Below the pieces are notes generated by a model. That model did not search any database, had not been told where the DNA came from, and saw only the letters and a program-made list of their open reading frames with translations. 25,068 nt of DNA, taken from positions 1 through 25,068 of the forward strand of contig DCIP01000105.1 of assembly GCA_002317115.1 (NCBI GenBank), in the 5' to 3' direction. The position numbers and the translations under genes are program-made. Position 1 is the stretch's first letter. The number at the start of each line of letters is the position of its first letter. Positions 5,382-12,894 of the stretch are shown one piece after another. The DNA is from Candidatus Scybalocola fimicaballi (GTDB lineage Bacteria > Bacteroidota > Bacteroidia > Bacteroidales > Paludibacteraceae).

Positions 5382-7871
5382 TTATTCCCTCACATATATT
5401 CTCTGGACTCGTTCGTTGACTCCTGTCAACACTTCGTATGAGATTGTATTTAGTTTGGCTGCAACGCCTTCTATTGGGTTTTCTGGGCCAAATACAATTA
5501 CGTCGTCGCCTTCTATGGCATCTATGCCTGTCAAATCAATCATGCAGACGTCCATGCAGACTCTGCCGATGATCTTGGCTTTCTTGCCTCTCACCACAAC
5601 TTCGCCAACTCCGCAGCCTAAACCTCTGTCTAATCCGTCAGCATAGCCTAAACCGATTACTCCGATCTTGGAGTCTCTTTCTGTCACTCCCTGGCGTCCG
5701 TAACCGATTGTTTCGCCTTTCTTAACGTCGCGGATATTCAAGATCTTAGTCTTCAACGTGCAGACTTCCTCTAGTGTCTTGCCTTCGATGCCTGAGAATC
5801 CGTAATGACCGATTCCAAGTCGCACCATATCAAACTGATATTGGCTGAATCGCTCAATTCCTGCTGAATTAAGGATGTGACGTAGGATCGACGGGAATTC
5901 TGCCTTCAACATCGTCGTCATCTCTTCAAACAGTGCTATCTGATGCAATGTGAAATCGTCGAATTGTACGCCGTCTGAACCGACCAAATGTGAGAATACC
6001 GATTTCGGACGGATATTGTTCTGCGATTTTAGTAGCTTGATTAGTTCTGGAAGGTCTTTCTTCTCAAAACCAAGTCGGTGCATACCTGTGTCGAGCTTCA
6101 AGTGGAATGGGAAATCTCTCTCTCCACGTTTCTCCGCGTCGGCAATCATCTGCTTCACGATTGAGAAATTATAGATCTCTGGTTCAAGGTTGTATTCAAA
6201 CATCTTGGCGAAACTGTTTCGCTCTGGATTCATCACGATGATAGGGGTGTCGATACCTGCCTTACGAAGCATTACACCTTCGTCGGCTACTGCAACTGCA
6301 AGATAATCAACACCTTCTGCTACCAAGCATCTTGATACCTCGATATCACCTGTTCCGTAGGCGTTGGCTTTCACCATGCTCACCATCTTAGTCTCTTTCT
6401 TTAGATGGCTACGGAAATAGTGGAAATTGCGGGCAAGGGCAGAGAGGTTGACTTCAAGACGAGTCTCATGGATTCGCTCGCTTAATTGCTCCTCGATATC
6501 CTCAAAATGGAAGTTTCGTGCTCCCTTGATCAAGATTGCCTCTTTCTCAAAATGTTTTTTATTGGCTATTGAAGATAGGAATTCATCTTTCGACGTGTAG
6601 AATTCCGTCTTTATATCGCTTTCAAACAATGACTTATACTTGCAAAGTGTTGCTCCGACGCCGATGAATCTATCAATATGTTTCTGGCTGATTAGGTGAG
6701 CCAACTCTTTATATAGTCCGCTTTCGTTGTCAGCCACGCCTGGGAAATCAGAAAGGATGATAGCTGATTTCAGTTTACGTCCAGCTGCCACATTCACCAC
6801 GTAGTCGATTGCTGGAGTAAGCGAACCAAGGTCGAGCTGGTAACTGTCGTCGACGATAATACACTCGTTCTCAGCCTGTTTGATTGCCAAACGCATTGCG
6901 ATATTCTCAAGTTTTGCCATCTTAACCTTGATAGCACTTGCGTCTTCACCGATTAATAGAAGGAAAGTCAAGCAGGATAGGGCATTCTCAATCTCACCTT
7001 TGTCTGTAAACGGAACTGTGATTGAATCCTTCTTATTCTTATAGTTATATGAGATCGACGTGTTTGCTCCACACGTCTCTATCTTCTCCACCTTTACATC
7101 AGCGTTGTCTGCTTCACCAAAACGGATAAGCTTGCCAGCGTCGAAAGCACCAGACATACAGATATCCACCAAGCGATTATCGGCATTATAGATGATCTTG
7201 TCGCAGCCTTCAAAGAGTTTGATTTTCTCCAAACACTTGCTTCTTTCACTGCTGAAATTCTCACTATGAGCCTCGCCTAAATGTGTGAAAATTCCGATAT
7301 TAGGACGTATAATTTCATGTAAAGCTTTCATTTCTCCAGGCTCTGAAATACCAGCCTCGAAGATAGCGTAGTCGCACTCTTTTTCGCATCCCCACACAGA
7401 TAGAGGCACACCGATTTTTGAGTTGAAACTACGTGGAGATCTCACCACCTTTTTCTCTCCTGAAAGCAGTTGGGCAAGCCACTCTTTGACGATTGTCTTA
7501 CCATTGCTACCTGTGATTCCGACCACTGTAGCGTTGGTCTGGTCACGTTTGAATTTCGCCAACTTGTCAAGAGCGGAAATCGCGTCGTCGACAAGGATGA
7601 AATCGACGGATGTAGAGACGGGGTGCACCCCGTCTCTACGGATAATTGCATCATCAGTGATCAGAAAACTCTTTACACCACGGTTGATAAGCTGAGGAAT
7701 GTAAGAGTGTCCATCTCGTTTGGGAGTCTTGATAGCTACGAATAGCGTTTCGTTTTCCCACGAAAGAGTACGAGAATCAGTTGATAATCTGCTGATTATG
7801 TTGTTTCCATCACCGATTAGTTTTCCACCGGTAATGCTTGTTATTTCTTTAGCCGTAAGTGAATTAGTCAT
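5382..7871 (-). CDS. murF-alr: Bifunctional MurF ligase / alanine racemase
   Basis: This fused enzyme joins D-Ala-D-Ala to UDP-MurNAc-tripeptide (MurF half) and makes D-alanine from L-alanine (Alr half), two linked steps of cytoplasmic peptidoglycan precursor synthesis. The fusion is typical of Bacteroidota. From ATG 7871 the protein is 829 aa. MurF features are the N-terminal substrate domain, the ATP loop VGITGSNGKT (about 117-126) and VFEAGISEPGEM-like central motifs. Alr features are the PLP-lysine motif MVKANAYGTG, then GYGRQGV, GLGYADG and VCMDVCMIDL. ATG 7871 is preferred over 7904 because it matches the family opening MTNSLTAKEI and overlaps the upstream stop (ATGACTAA), suggesting translational coupling. 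Two oddities: a palindromic repeat is translated as residues 78-87, and the usual MurF YNSD-like motif reads DSYQLD. Confidence 0.95.
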   Translation of the reverse strand: MTNSLTAKEITSITGGKLIGDGNNIISRLSTDSRTLSWENETLFVAIKTPKRDGHSYIPQLINRGVKSFLITDDAIIRRDGVHPVSTSVDFILVDDAISALDKLAKFKRDQTNATVVGITGSNGKTIVKEWLAQLLSGEKKVVRSPRSFNSKIGVPLSVWGCEKECDYAIFEAGISEPGEMKALHEIIRPNIGIFTHLGEAHSENFSSERSKCLEKIKLFEGCDKIIYNADNRLVDICMSGAFDAGKLIRFGEADNADVKVEKIETCGANTSISYNYKNKKDSITVPFTDKGEIENALSCLTFLLLIGEDASAIKVKMAKLENIAMRLAIKQAENECIIVDDSYQLDLGSLTPAIDYVVNVAAGRKLKSAIILSDFPGVADNESGLYKELAHLISQKHIDRFIGVGATLCKYKSLFESDIKTEFYTSKDEFLSSIANKKHFEKEAILIKGARNFHFEDIEEQLSERIHETRLEVNLSALARNFHYFRSHLKKETKMVSMVKANAYGTGDIEVSRCLVAEGVDYLAVAVADEGVMLRKAGIDTPIIVMNPERNSFAKMFEYNLEPEIYNFSIVKQMIADAEKRGERDFPFHLKLDTGMHRLGFEKKDLPELIKLLKSQNNIRPKSVFSHLVGSDGVQFDDFTLHQIALFEEMTTMLKAEFPSILRHILNSAGIERFSQYQFDMVRLGIGHYGFSGIEGKTLEEVCTLKTKILNIRDVKKGETIGYGRQGVTERDSKIGVIGLGYADGLDRGLGCGVGEVVVRGKKAKIIGRVCMDVCMIDLTGIDAIEGDDVIVFGPENPIEGVAAKLNTISYEVLTGVNERVQRIYVRE
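7612..7639. repeat. REP-like palindrome, copy 3 (inside murF-alr, translated in frame)
   Basis: A perfect 28-bp palindrome: GTAGAGACGGGGTG followed by its exact reverse complement. ACGGAT occurs at 7606-7611 and again at 7638-7643, a 32-bp spacing that may reflect duplicated target sequence. On the minus strand it encodes RRDGVHPVST (residues 78-87), immediately before the conserved VDFILVDDA strand of MurF. Being perfectly palindromic, it can encode the same peptide on both strands. Confidence 0.85.
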
Positions 7872-8625
7872 TGTTGTTCTTTTCTTCTTCTGTTTCAAAA
7901 TCACCGTTGAGCATCTCTTCGGTTTTTAATCCAGTTAATTTAGAAATTTGTGATACTATATAATAAATAGCAAATCCCATCACAATAGTGCAGGGGAGTG
8001 CAATGAAAATATAGCTCCAGAAAGTAAGGTCACCGATCTCTTGAGTGCGTTGTGCAGCATGAGTGATTGGATCGCTCACCACGATTTTCTTAGCCAGCGT
8101 ATAGTTCAAAATAGTAGAGAGCGAGAAGGATGCTGCAACTATCAGAGTCGCATTACGCATTACAATTGGCATTTTTGAAGATTCTCCTTTCTCTTCTAAT
8201 TTGCTATTTATTAACTCTTTATTGAACATCGTGTCATTATAGATCAATTTTTCCACCACTGGGAACGGAGTGAAAAGTGAGCCAAGACAGATAAGCATGA
8301 TTATCAAAGGCACGGAAGCTTCTTTGATGGCAAGATACTCGTTTGGAATCTGGAAAATTCCGATCACTCCCGTCAACAGGACAGAAACGAATCCAAGAAT
8401 TGAGATGAAATTTGTCTTCTTGGTTTTGATATAGTCGTAAATGAAAAATCCTACAGGGAAAGATAGGGCGACGCAAAGAGCTATGACAGCGGCATTTTCA
8501 TTATCAATCAGATTCGGACCTTTTTTCAGAATCATCACAGGGATAATGATATTGAACAAAATGTTCATCAGCATATCATTAAGACTTTGCTTGTTTTTTT
8601 TATTGTTTTCGTTATTATTCGTCAT
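7864..8625 (-). CDS. Multi-pass membrane protein, VC0807-like
   Basis: The product is 253 aa with an Asn/Lys-rich N-terminus (MTNNNENNKKNKQS) and about five to six hydrophobic segments: around residues 20-35, 45-65, 72-92, 100-120, 155-178 and 200-225. Segments such as KGPNLI, ISILGFVSVLLTGVIGIF, AIKEASVPLIIMLICLGS and TILNYTLAK resemble the VC0807 family of uncharacterised inner-membrane proteins as I remember it. It is the first gene of a two-gene unit: its stop overlaps the murF-alr start by 8 nt. That coupling hints at an envelope role but does not show one. An acidic cytoplasmic tail (GDFETEEEKNNND) ends the protein. The biochemical function is unknown. Confidence 0.8.
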   Translation of the reverse strand: MTNNNENNKKNKQSLNDMLMNILFNIIIPVMILKKGPNLIDNENAAVIALCVALSFPVGFFIYDYIKTKKTNFISILGFVSVLLTGVIGIFQIPNEYLAIKEASVPLIIMLICLGSLFTPFPVVEKLIYNDTMFNKELINSKLEEKGESSKMPIVMRNATLIVAASFSLSTILNYTLAKKIVVSDPITHAAQRTQEIGDLTFWSYIFIALPCTIVMGFAIYYIVSQISKLTGLKTEEMLNGDFETEEEKNNND

Positions 8626-8642
8626 TTTTTTACACTTTTATG

Positions 8643-8650
8643 CAAATTTA
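8643..8650 (-). promoter_or_regulatory. -7 element for the VC0807-like / murF-alr unit
   Basis: The minus strand reads TAAATTTG, an exact TAnnTTTG match, 18 bp before the ATG at 8625. No TTTG is present at the expected -33 distance, so this is a partial promoter match. Confidence 0.4.
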
Positions 8651-8714
8651 AACTCAATTTTTTAAATGTGTAATTATAAATTCAATTTTTTGAGTTTTCT
8701 TTGCATACAAATTA

Positions 8715-8743
8715 TTTAGAGACGCTAACTAATTGCGTCTAAA
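8715..8743. repeat. REP-like palindrome, copy 4 (5' of maf)
   Basis: The left arm TTTAGAGACGC and right arm GCGTCTAAA are complementary except for a two-base GA bulge in the left arm. The AGAGACGC core and the bulge position resemble copy 1 at 2108. It ends 15 bp before the preferred maf start and would lie in or just before its leader. Confidence 0.55.
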
Positions 8744-8758
8744 GTGATACAAAATACA

Positions 8759-9340
8759 ATGTTAGAGAATTACAAAGTGATATTGGCATCTACGTCGCCA
8801 CGACGCAGAGAGCTATTGAAAGGCCTAGAGCTAAATTTTGAATGCGCATCTCCGTTGATTGAAGACGAGAGTTATCCAGATACACTGTTGGGTGGCGAGA
8901 TACCGATGTATATAGCCTCAAAGAAGGCAGACAGCATGTTGCCTATGATGGACGACAATACGATGGTTATTGCCGCCGACACAATTGTATGGTTTGACGG
9001 CAAGGTGTATGGAAAACCAAAGGATAGGGCAGAGGCTATCAAGATGTTGAAGGATTTCTCTGGCAATACTCACGCCGTGTTCACTGGTTGCTGCTTGCAC
9101 ACTAAGGAGAAATCGCATCCTTTTTATGCTGTCTCGTATGTGACATTTGCTCGTTTGAAAGACGAGGAGATTGAATACTATGTAGATCATTATAAACCAT
9201 TTGACAAGGCTGGAGCTTACGGCGTGCAGGAGTGGATTGGCTACGTGGGAGTTGTCTCGATTGAGGGAAGTTTCTATAATATCATGGGCTTGCCATTGCA
9301 GCGTCTTTACACTGAAATCAATAACTTTTTAGGCAAATAA
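8759..9340 (+). CDS. maf: Maf family nucleoside triphosphate pyrophosphatase
   Basis: Maf proteins hydrolyse non-canonical or methylated nucleoside triphosphates (such as dTTP, UTP or m5UTP) to the monophosphate and pyrophosphate, a house-cleaning activity that has also been linked to septum inhibition. The family signature is clear: ILASTSPRRRELL at the N-terminus, VIAADTIVWFDGKVYGKP in the centre, and KAGAYGVQEWIGYVGVVSIE near the C-terminus. The ATG at 8759 (MLENYKVILAST) gives the usual Maf opening. A GTG at 8744 would add five residues and touch the repeat upstream, so I reject it. The stop overlaps the next start by one base (TAATG), so this gene and DUF4105 are very likely cotranscribed. 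Confidence 0.93.
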   Translation: MLENYKVILASTSPRRRELLKGLELNFECASPLIEDESYPDTLLGGEIPMYIASKKADSMLPMMDDNTMVIAADTIVWFDGKVYGKPKDRAEAIKMLKDFSGNTHAVFTGCCLHTKEKSHPFYAVSYVTFARLKDEEIEYYVDHYKPFDKAGAYGVQEWIGYVGVVSIEGSFYNIMGLPLQRLYTEINNFLGK

Positions 9341-10584
9341 TGCGCGGTAATACTATCAAATATCTTATTGCCTTATTGTTGACGGTTCTCTCTTTTTCTG
9401 TGTCGGCAGAGAAAACCAAATTCAGCCTGGTAACACATTATCAGACTGAGAAGGATGTCTATACAGCGTGGGGACATTCAGCGTTGAGAATCAAGAATGA
9501 TTCGCTTGAATGTGACTGGATCTACAACTATGGATTGTTCAGTTTTGGCGACATCACTAAGTTTTGCTACAATTTCGTGTTAGGTAGAACTGATTATATG
9601 GTTGGATCGCAACCATTTATCCGTTCATTTAATGAGGCTTCGCGCTATAAGAAAGTTTCAGTCAGAGAAGCAGTTCTCAATTTGACCGATGTGGAAGTCA
9701 ACCGACTGGATATGGCACTACAGGAGAATGAGTTGCCAGAGAACCGTGTCTACAGGTACAGTTTCTTTCTCGACAATTGTGCAACCCGACCACGTCAGAT
9801 GCTTGAGAGATGTATAGACGGAACTATCGATTATCACTTCACAGATGATACGTTGGCGGCACAATCCTACCGTCAGAATATATCCGCTCGACAGAGCCAT
9901 TCTCCTTGGTACAATTTCGGAATCCAAATTTGTCTTGGAGAGCCAATCGACAGAAACATGACTGATTCGTTGAGAATGTTCGAGCCTGTACACATGCACG
10001 AGGTGTTTGCGAGAGCTGAGATTGTCGACACTTTAGGTAATCGCAGACCGTTGGTTTTGGAGGACCATTTTTTGCATGAATCGGACGTTAAATGCCAGAA
10101 TGAGTGGTCGTTTTTCACTCCAAATATAGTATTTTGGGTGATGTTTTTGCTAATTGTGGCTCACACAGCGTTTTATAACTATAGAAAGGCGAACGACTAT
10201 GTTTGGTTTGATTCACTATTCTATTCGTTGTACGGAATTATGGGAATCTTGGTTTTCTTCCTGTCGTTCATCTCTGAGCACGCGTTTGTGTTTCCAAACT
10301 ACAATATTTTGTTCTTCAGCCCGCTATATTTGATGTGGCCTTTGATGTGTTTGATAAAGAAATTAAAGCCAGCTTTGAAGTATGCTTATCTCTTTTCATT
10401 TGTCACAGCGGCAATAGCATTGTTGATGGCGATAGTGTCTGATATTTGGATCTTGGCGGACAACGATTACTTCACAAAACACACCTGTTTGCAGAGTTTC
10501 CATCCTGCGTTCTATCCGATCATTTTGTCGATGATGTTGAGATCAGGATCATGGTTGTGGAGATATGGGAATCATAATTCGTAA
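9340..10584 (+). CDS. DUF4105 (Lnb N-terminal-like) membrane protein
   Basis: The protein is 414 aa with a cleavable-looking signal peptide (residues 1-23, LIALLLTVLSFSVSAEK). A periplasmic domain follows (about 25-255) with DUF4105/Lnb N-terminal-like features: YTAWGHSALRIKN, a WIYNYGLF segment and FLDNCATRPRQML. About four C-terminal membrane spans cover roughly 265-405. The conserved His, Asn and Cys residues suggest an enzyme of the papain/NlpC-like fold, but I infer that only from the family and give no substrate. It starts one base inside the maf stop. The last four codons (NHNS) and the stop are built from a tandem heptamer repeat, so the exact C-terminus may vary between strains. Confidence 0.85.
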   Translation: MRGNTIKYLIALLLTVLSFSVSAEKTKFSLVTHYQTEKDVYTAWGHSALRIKNDSLECDWIYNYGLFSFGDITKFCYNFVLGRTDYMVGSQPFIRSFNEASRYKKVSVREAVLNLTDVEVNRLDMALQENELPENRVYRYSFFLDNCATRPRQMLERCIDGTIDYHFTDDTLAAQSYRQNISARQSHSPWYNFGIQICLGEPIDRNMTDSLRMFEPVHMHEVFARAEIVDTLGNRRPLVLEDHFLHESDVKCQNEWSFFTPNIVFWVMFLLIVAHTAFYNYRKANDYVWFDSLFYSLYGIMGILVFFLSFISEHAFVFPNYNILFFSPLYLMWPLMCLIKKLKPALKYAYLFSFVTAAIALLMAIVSDIWILADNDYFTKHTCLQSFHPAFYPIILSMMLRSGSWLWRYGNHNS

Positions 10585-10607
10585 TTCATAATTCATAATT
10601 CATAATT
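10573..10607. repeat. Five-unit heptamer array, (CATAATT)n
   Basis: The units are CATAATT, CGTAATT, CATAATT, CATAATT, CATAATT: five tandem heptamers, four identical. The first two overlap the last codons and TAA stop of the DUF4105 gene; the rest fill the spacer up to the next promoter. Confidence 0.8.
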
Positions 10608-10613
10608 ATTTAT

Positions 10614-10637
10614 TAATTTTGCACCTGTAAAAAGGTG
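10614..10637 (+). promoter_or_regulatory. -7 element and start-site hairpin before nrnA
   Basis: TAATTTTG (10614-10621) matches TAnnTTTG exactly. It is followed at once by a five-base-pair hairpin, CACCT-gtaaaa-AGGTG (10622-10637), which would form the very 5' end of the transcript. This placement favours the ATG at 10644 over the GTG at 10635, which lies within the hairpin. Confidence 0.45.
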
Positions 10638-10643
10638 AGTAAT

Positions 10644-11699
10644 ATGATTACTAAAATTATTGACGAGGCGCTTATTCAAGCTGCAAAAAAAAGGATTTTG
10701 GACTCAGAGAACGTGGTGATCACAACACACGTTTCTCCAGACGGTGACGCAATTGGTTCTTCTTTGGCTATTTGCCATTTCTTGCGTCAATTAGGTAAAG
10801 GCGCCGTTGTGATTGTTCCTAATGAAATGCCGGGCTTCTTGAAATGGTTGCCTGCGGCTGATGAAATACTCGTTTACAATGAGCAGACGAAGATCAGCAA
10901 GGAGTTGATCAGCAACGCTGATTTGATTTTGGCATTAGACTTCAACACTCTTTCGAGAATTGATACAATGGGTATCGACGTCGCAGACGCAAAAGCCAAG
11001 AAGGTGATGATCGACCATCACACTAATCCAGGCAGTTTTGCGGAGGTGGTCATATCTTATCCTAATATTTCGTCGACTTCGGAGATGATTTTCCGTTTGA
11101 TTTGCAGAATGGGTTACGCTCCTGAAATTGACAAGAAGATTGCTACTTGCATCTACACTGGTATGATGACAGATACTGGTGCGTTCACATATAATTCTAA
11201 TTCCCCTGAGATCTACAGCATCATTTCAGAGTTGCTAAAGAAGGAGATTGACAAGGATTACATCTATCGTAGAATCAACAGTAATTTCTCAGTAAGCCGT
11301 TTGAAGCTTGAGGGTTACACTTTGAGCGAGAAAATGATTGTCGACGAGAAGATGGGAGTCAGCGTTATGTCGCTTTCTCAGGCAGAACTTGAGCGTTTCA
11401 ACTATCAGAAGGGTGATTCTGAGGGATTTGTGAATATTCCGTTGTCAATAAAGGGAGTAGTGTTGTCTGCTTTCTTCAAGGAGGAAGACGGCAAGATCAA
11501 GATCTCTCTTCGTTCTCGTGGCGACGTGAAAGCAAACGAAATTGCTGCGGAGTTGTTCGACGGTGGTGGACATGTAAACGCTGCTGGAGCTTCAACTACA
11601 GAAATGTCGCTTGAGGAGGCAGTAAAGAAGTTTAACGACGCATTGCCTAAATACAAGGCGATGATTGAGCAGGAGTTGAGCAAAGAGGAGTACAAATGA
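10644..11699 (+). CDS. DHH/DHHA1 phosphoesterase, NrnA-like
   Basis: Members of this family (NrnA, GdpP-type domains) degrade short oligoribonucleotides such as pApA and/or convert pAp to AMP. The DHH motifs are present: THVSPDGDAIGSSL (His29, Asp33, Asp35), ALDFN, and MIDHHTNPG (Asp124, His125, His126), then the C-terminal DHHA1 motif FDGGGHVNAAGAS. The length of 351 aa is usual for stand-alone NrnA-type enzymes. The family-like opening MITKIIDEA supports ATG 10644. The stop overlaps the next start (ATGA), so it is translationally coupled to the FKBP lipoprotein. Whether it acts mainly on nanoRNA, pAp or cyclic-di-AMP products cannot be read from sequence. Confidence 0.92.
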   Translation: MITKIIDEALIQAAKKRILDSENVVITTHVSPDGDAIGSSLAICHFLRQLGKGAVVIVPNEMPGFLKWLPAADEILVYNEQTKISKELISNADLILALDFNTLSRIDTMGIDVADAKAKKVMIDHHTNPGSFAEVVISYPNISSTSEMIFRLICRMGYAPEIDKKIATCIYTGMMTDTGAFTYNSNSPEIYSIISELLKKEIDKDYIYRRINSNFSVSRLKLEGYTLSEKMIVDEKMGVSVMSLSQAELERFNYQKGDSEGFVNIPLSIKGVVLSAFFKEEDGKIKISLRSRGDVKANEIAAELFDGGGHVNAAGASTTEMSLEEAVKKFNDALPKYKAMIEQELSKEEYK

Positions 11700-12235
11700 T
11701 CAATAGAATTGTCTTTTTCATACTCGCTTGCCTGTTAGTGTCATGTGCTGAGAAACCAGCCCAGGTGCCGATGAACAAGAAACCTGTTGACCATACGGAG
11801 GCCAATATCATGGAGGCAAACGTAGGATTGGTGGAGATTGAAGATGAATATATCCGCCAATACGTCGACTCTATGAAACTTGATCTTGACACTACTAAGA
11901 TAGGTATCAGATATAAGATTCTGTCGTCAAATCCAAGTGGAGTCCAGGCAAAACGTCAGCAGGGTGTGAAAATCACTTATTCGTTGAGAGCGTTTGACGC
12001 TACAGAGTTTTGTGCCAATTATACTGACCGTACGGAGATTGTGAACGTCGGCACCGGAGATCTTCCAAGAGGTATGGACGAGGCAATATTGATGCTTCAT
12101 CAGGGGGAGACGGGAGAATTTCTTATTCCGTCGTATTTGGCTTACGGAGTTGTAGGAAAAGGGCAGTGTATAGCTTCCCGCACACCTATTTATTGTCGTA
12201 TAACTTTAATGGTAGTTGATATACAAAAGAAATAA
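11696..12235 (+). CDS. FKBP-type peptidyl-prolyl isomerase lipoprotein (GldI-like)
   Basis: This 179-aa predicted lipoprotein has a short signal sequence and lipobox LVSC with acylated Cys17. An Asn/Glu-rich linker follows, then an FKBP fold from about residue 75: GVKITYSLRAFDATEFCAN, VNVGTGDLPRGMDEAILMLHQ and FLIPSYLAYGVVG. These FKBP segments predict cis-trans prolyl isomerase or chaperone activity outside the inner membrane. It overlaps the DHH gene by 4 nt (ATGA). Similar lipoproteins in gliding Bacteroidota are called GldI; I note the resemblance but no other gliding gene is in view. Three cysteines in the domain (FCAN, QCIA, IYC) are unusual enough to mention. Confidence 0.85.
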   Translation: MINRIVFFILACLLVSCAEKPAQVPMNKKPVDHTEANIMEANVGLVEIEDEYIRQYVDSMKLDLDTTKIGIRYKILSSNPSGVQAKRQQGVKITYSLRAFDATEFCANYTDRTEIVNVGTGDLPRGMDEAILMLHQGETGEFLIPSYLAYGVVGKGQCIASRTPIYCRITLMVVDIQKK

Positions 12236-12245
12236 ACAAACAGAT

Positions 12246-12818
12246 ATGAAGTTGAAGAATATAATAATCTTTTTGTTGGCATCGTTGTCGTTGATGTCTT
12301 GTAGAGATGATAATTATGCTGACCATGTAGACGCGGAAAATGAGGCCATAGACAAATATTTTAAGGACATTAACGCTGTAATTGTTCGAGAGAAACCAGC
12401 ACAGATGTCTGGCGAGTGGCTTGATTCCAACAACAGAAAGATCTTCTACCGCACATCATCAGGATTATATTATCATCAGGTGGCGTTGGGTGATACTACT
12501 GCAACGAAGCCTAAGATTTCTTCTACTGTATATATCCGTTATGCTGTCACTGATTTGAAAGGACAGATGATTTATAACGTAATGGAGTCAAATTCTCCTA
12601 ATCCTGTCAAATTGTTGTTGACAGGAAGTTCTAGCGATATCTACGGCGCAGGTTTCCAGGAATCTGTAATGTATTTGAACAAAGGAGGCAAATGTGAAGC
12701 AGTTGTGTCGTTTAAGATTAACAATACATACCCCACTTCACAGGAGGGTGGTTACTCGTCCAAAGATTTGGAATACCTTCCAATGTTGTATGATATACGT
12801 CTTGTAAACGTAGAATAA
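12246..12818 (+). CDS. Second FKBP-like lipoprotein (DUF4827-like)
   Basis: This 190-aa predicted lipoprotein starts from ATG 12246, with signal MKLKNIIIFLLASLSLMSC and Cys19 as the lipid site. An in-frame start at 12216 would put 10 charged residues before the signal and lie inside the preceding gene, so I reject it. The body reads like a divergent FKBP: GLYYHQVALGDTT, ISSTVYIRYAVTDLKGQMI, GAGFQESVMYLNKGGKCEAV and YLPMLYDIRLVNVE. The usual hydrophobic active-site pattern is weaker than in the gene upstream, so it may be a chaperone-like relative rather than an active isomerase. The 10-bp gap from the first FKBP gene suggests an operon and possibly an old tandem duplication. Confidence 0.8.
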   Translation: MKLKNIIIFLLASLSLMSCRDDNYADHVDAENEAIDKYFKDINAVIVREKPAQMSGEWLDSNNRKIFYRTSSGLYYHQVALGDTTATKPKISSTVYIRYAVTDLKGQMIYNVMESNSPNPVKLLLTGSSSDIYGAGFQESVMYLNKGGKCEAVVSFKINNTYPTSQEGGYSSKDLEYLPMLYDIRLVNVE

Positions 12819-12894
12819 GCAATATCTAAATTTTTGATTTTGCTTAATATATAGGGTTGTTTTTAAAGTAATATTTTAGAAATCGATTACGGCA

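Noticed and set aside
7423..7745. Plus-strand frames across the murF palindrome that also contain GVHPVST-like peptides
   Set aside because: The shared peptide arises because the palindrome reads the same on both strands; the frames are antisense to murF-alr.
8651..8696. Inverted repeat AACTCAA/TTGAGTT between the divergent VC0807-like and maf genes, as an operator
   Set aside because: Seven bases in very AT-rich DNA with a 32-bp gap is within what chance can give, and there is no regulator nearby.
12816..12846. Inverted repeat TAAGCAA/TTGCTTA after the second FKBP gene, as a terminator
   Set aside because: The stem is only seven mostly A-T pairs with a 17-base loop and no T-run, too weak to call.
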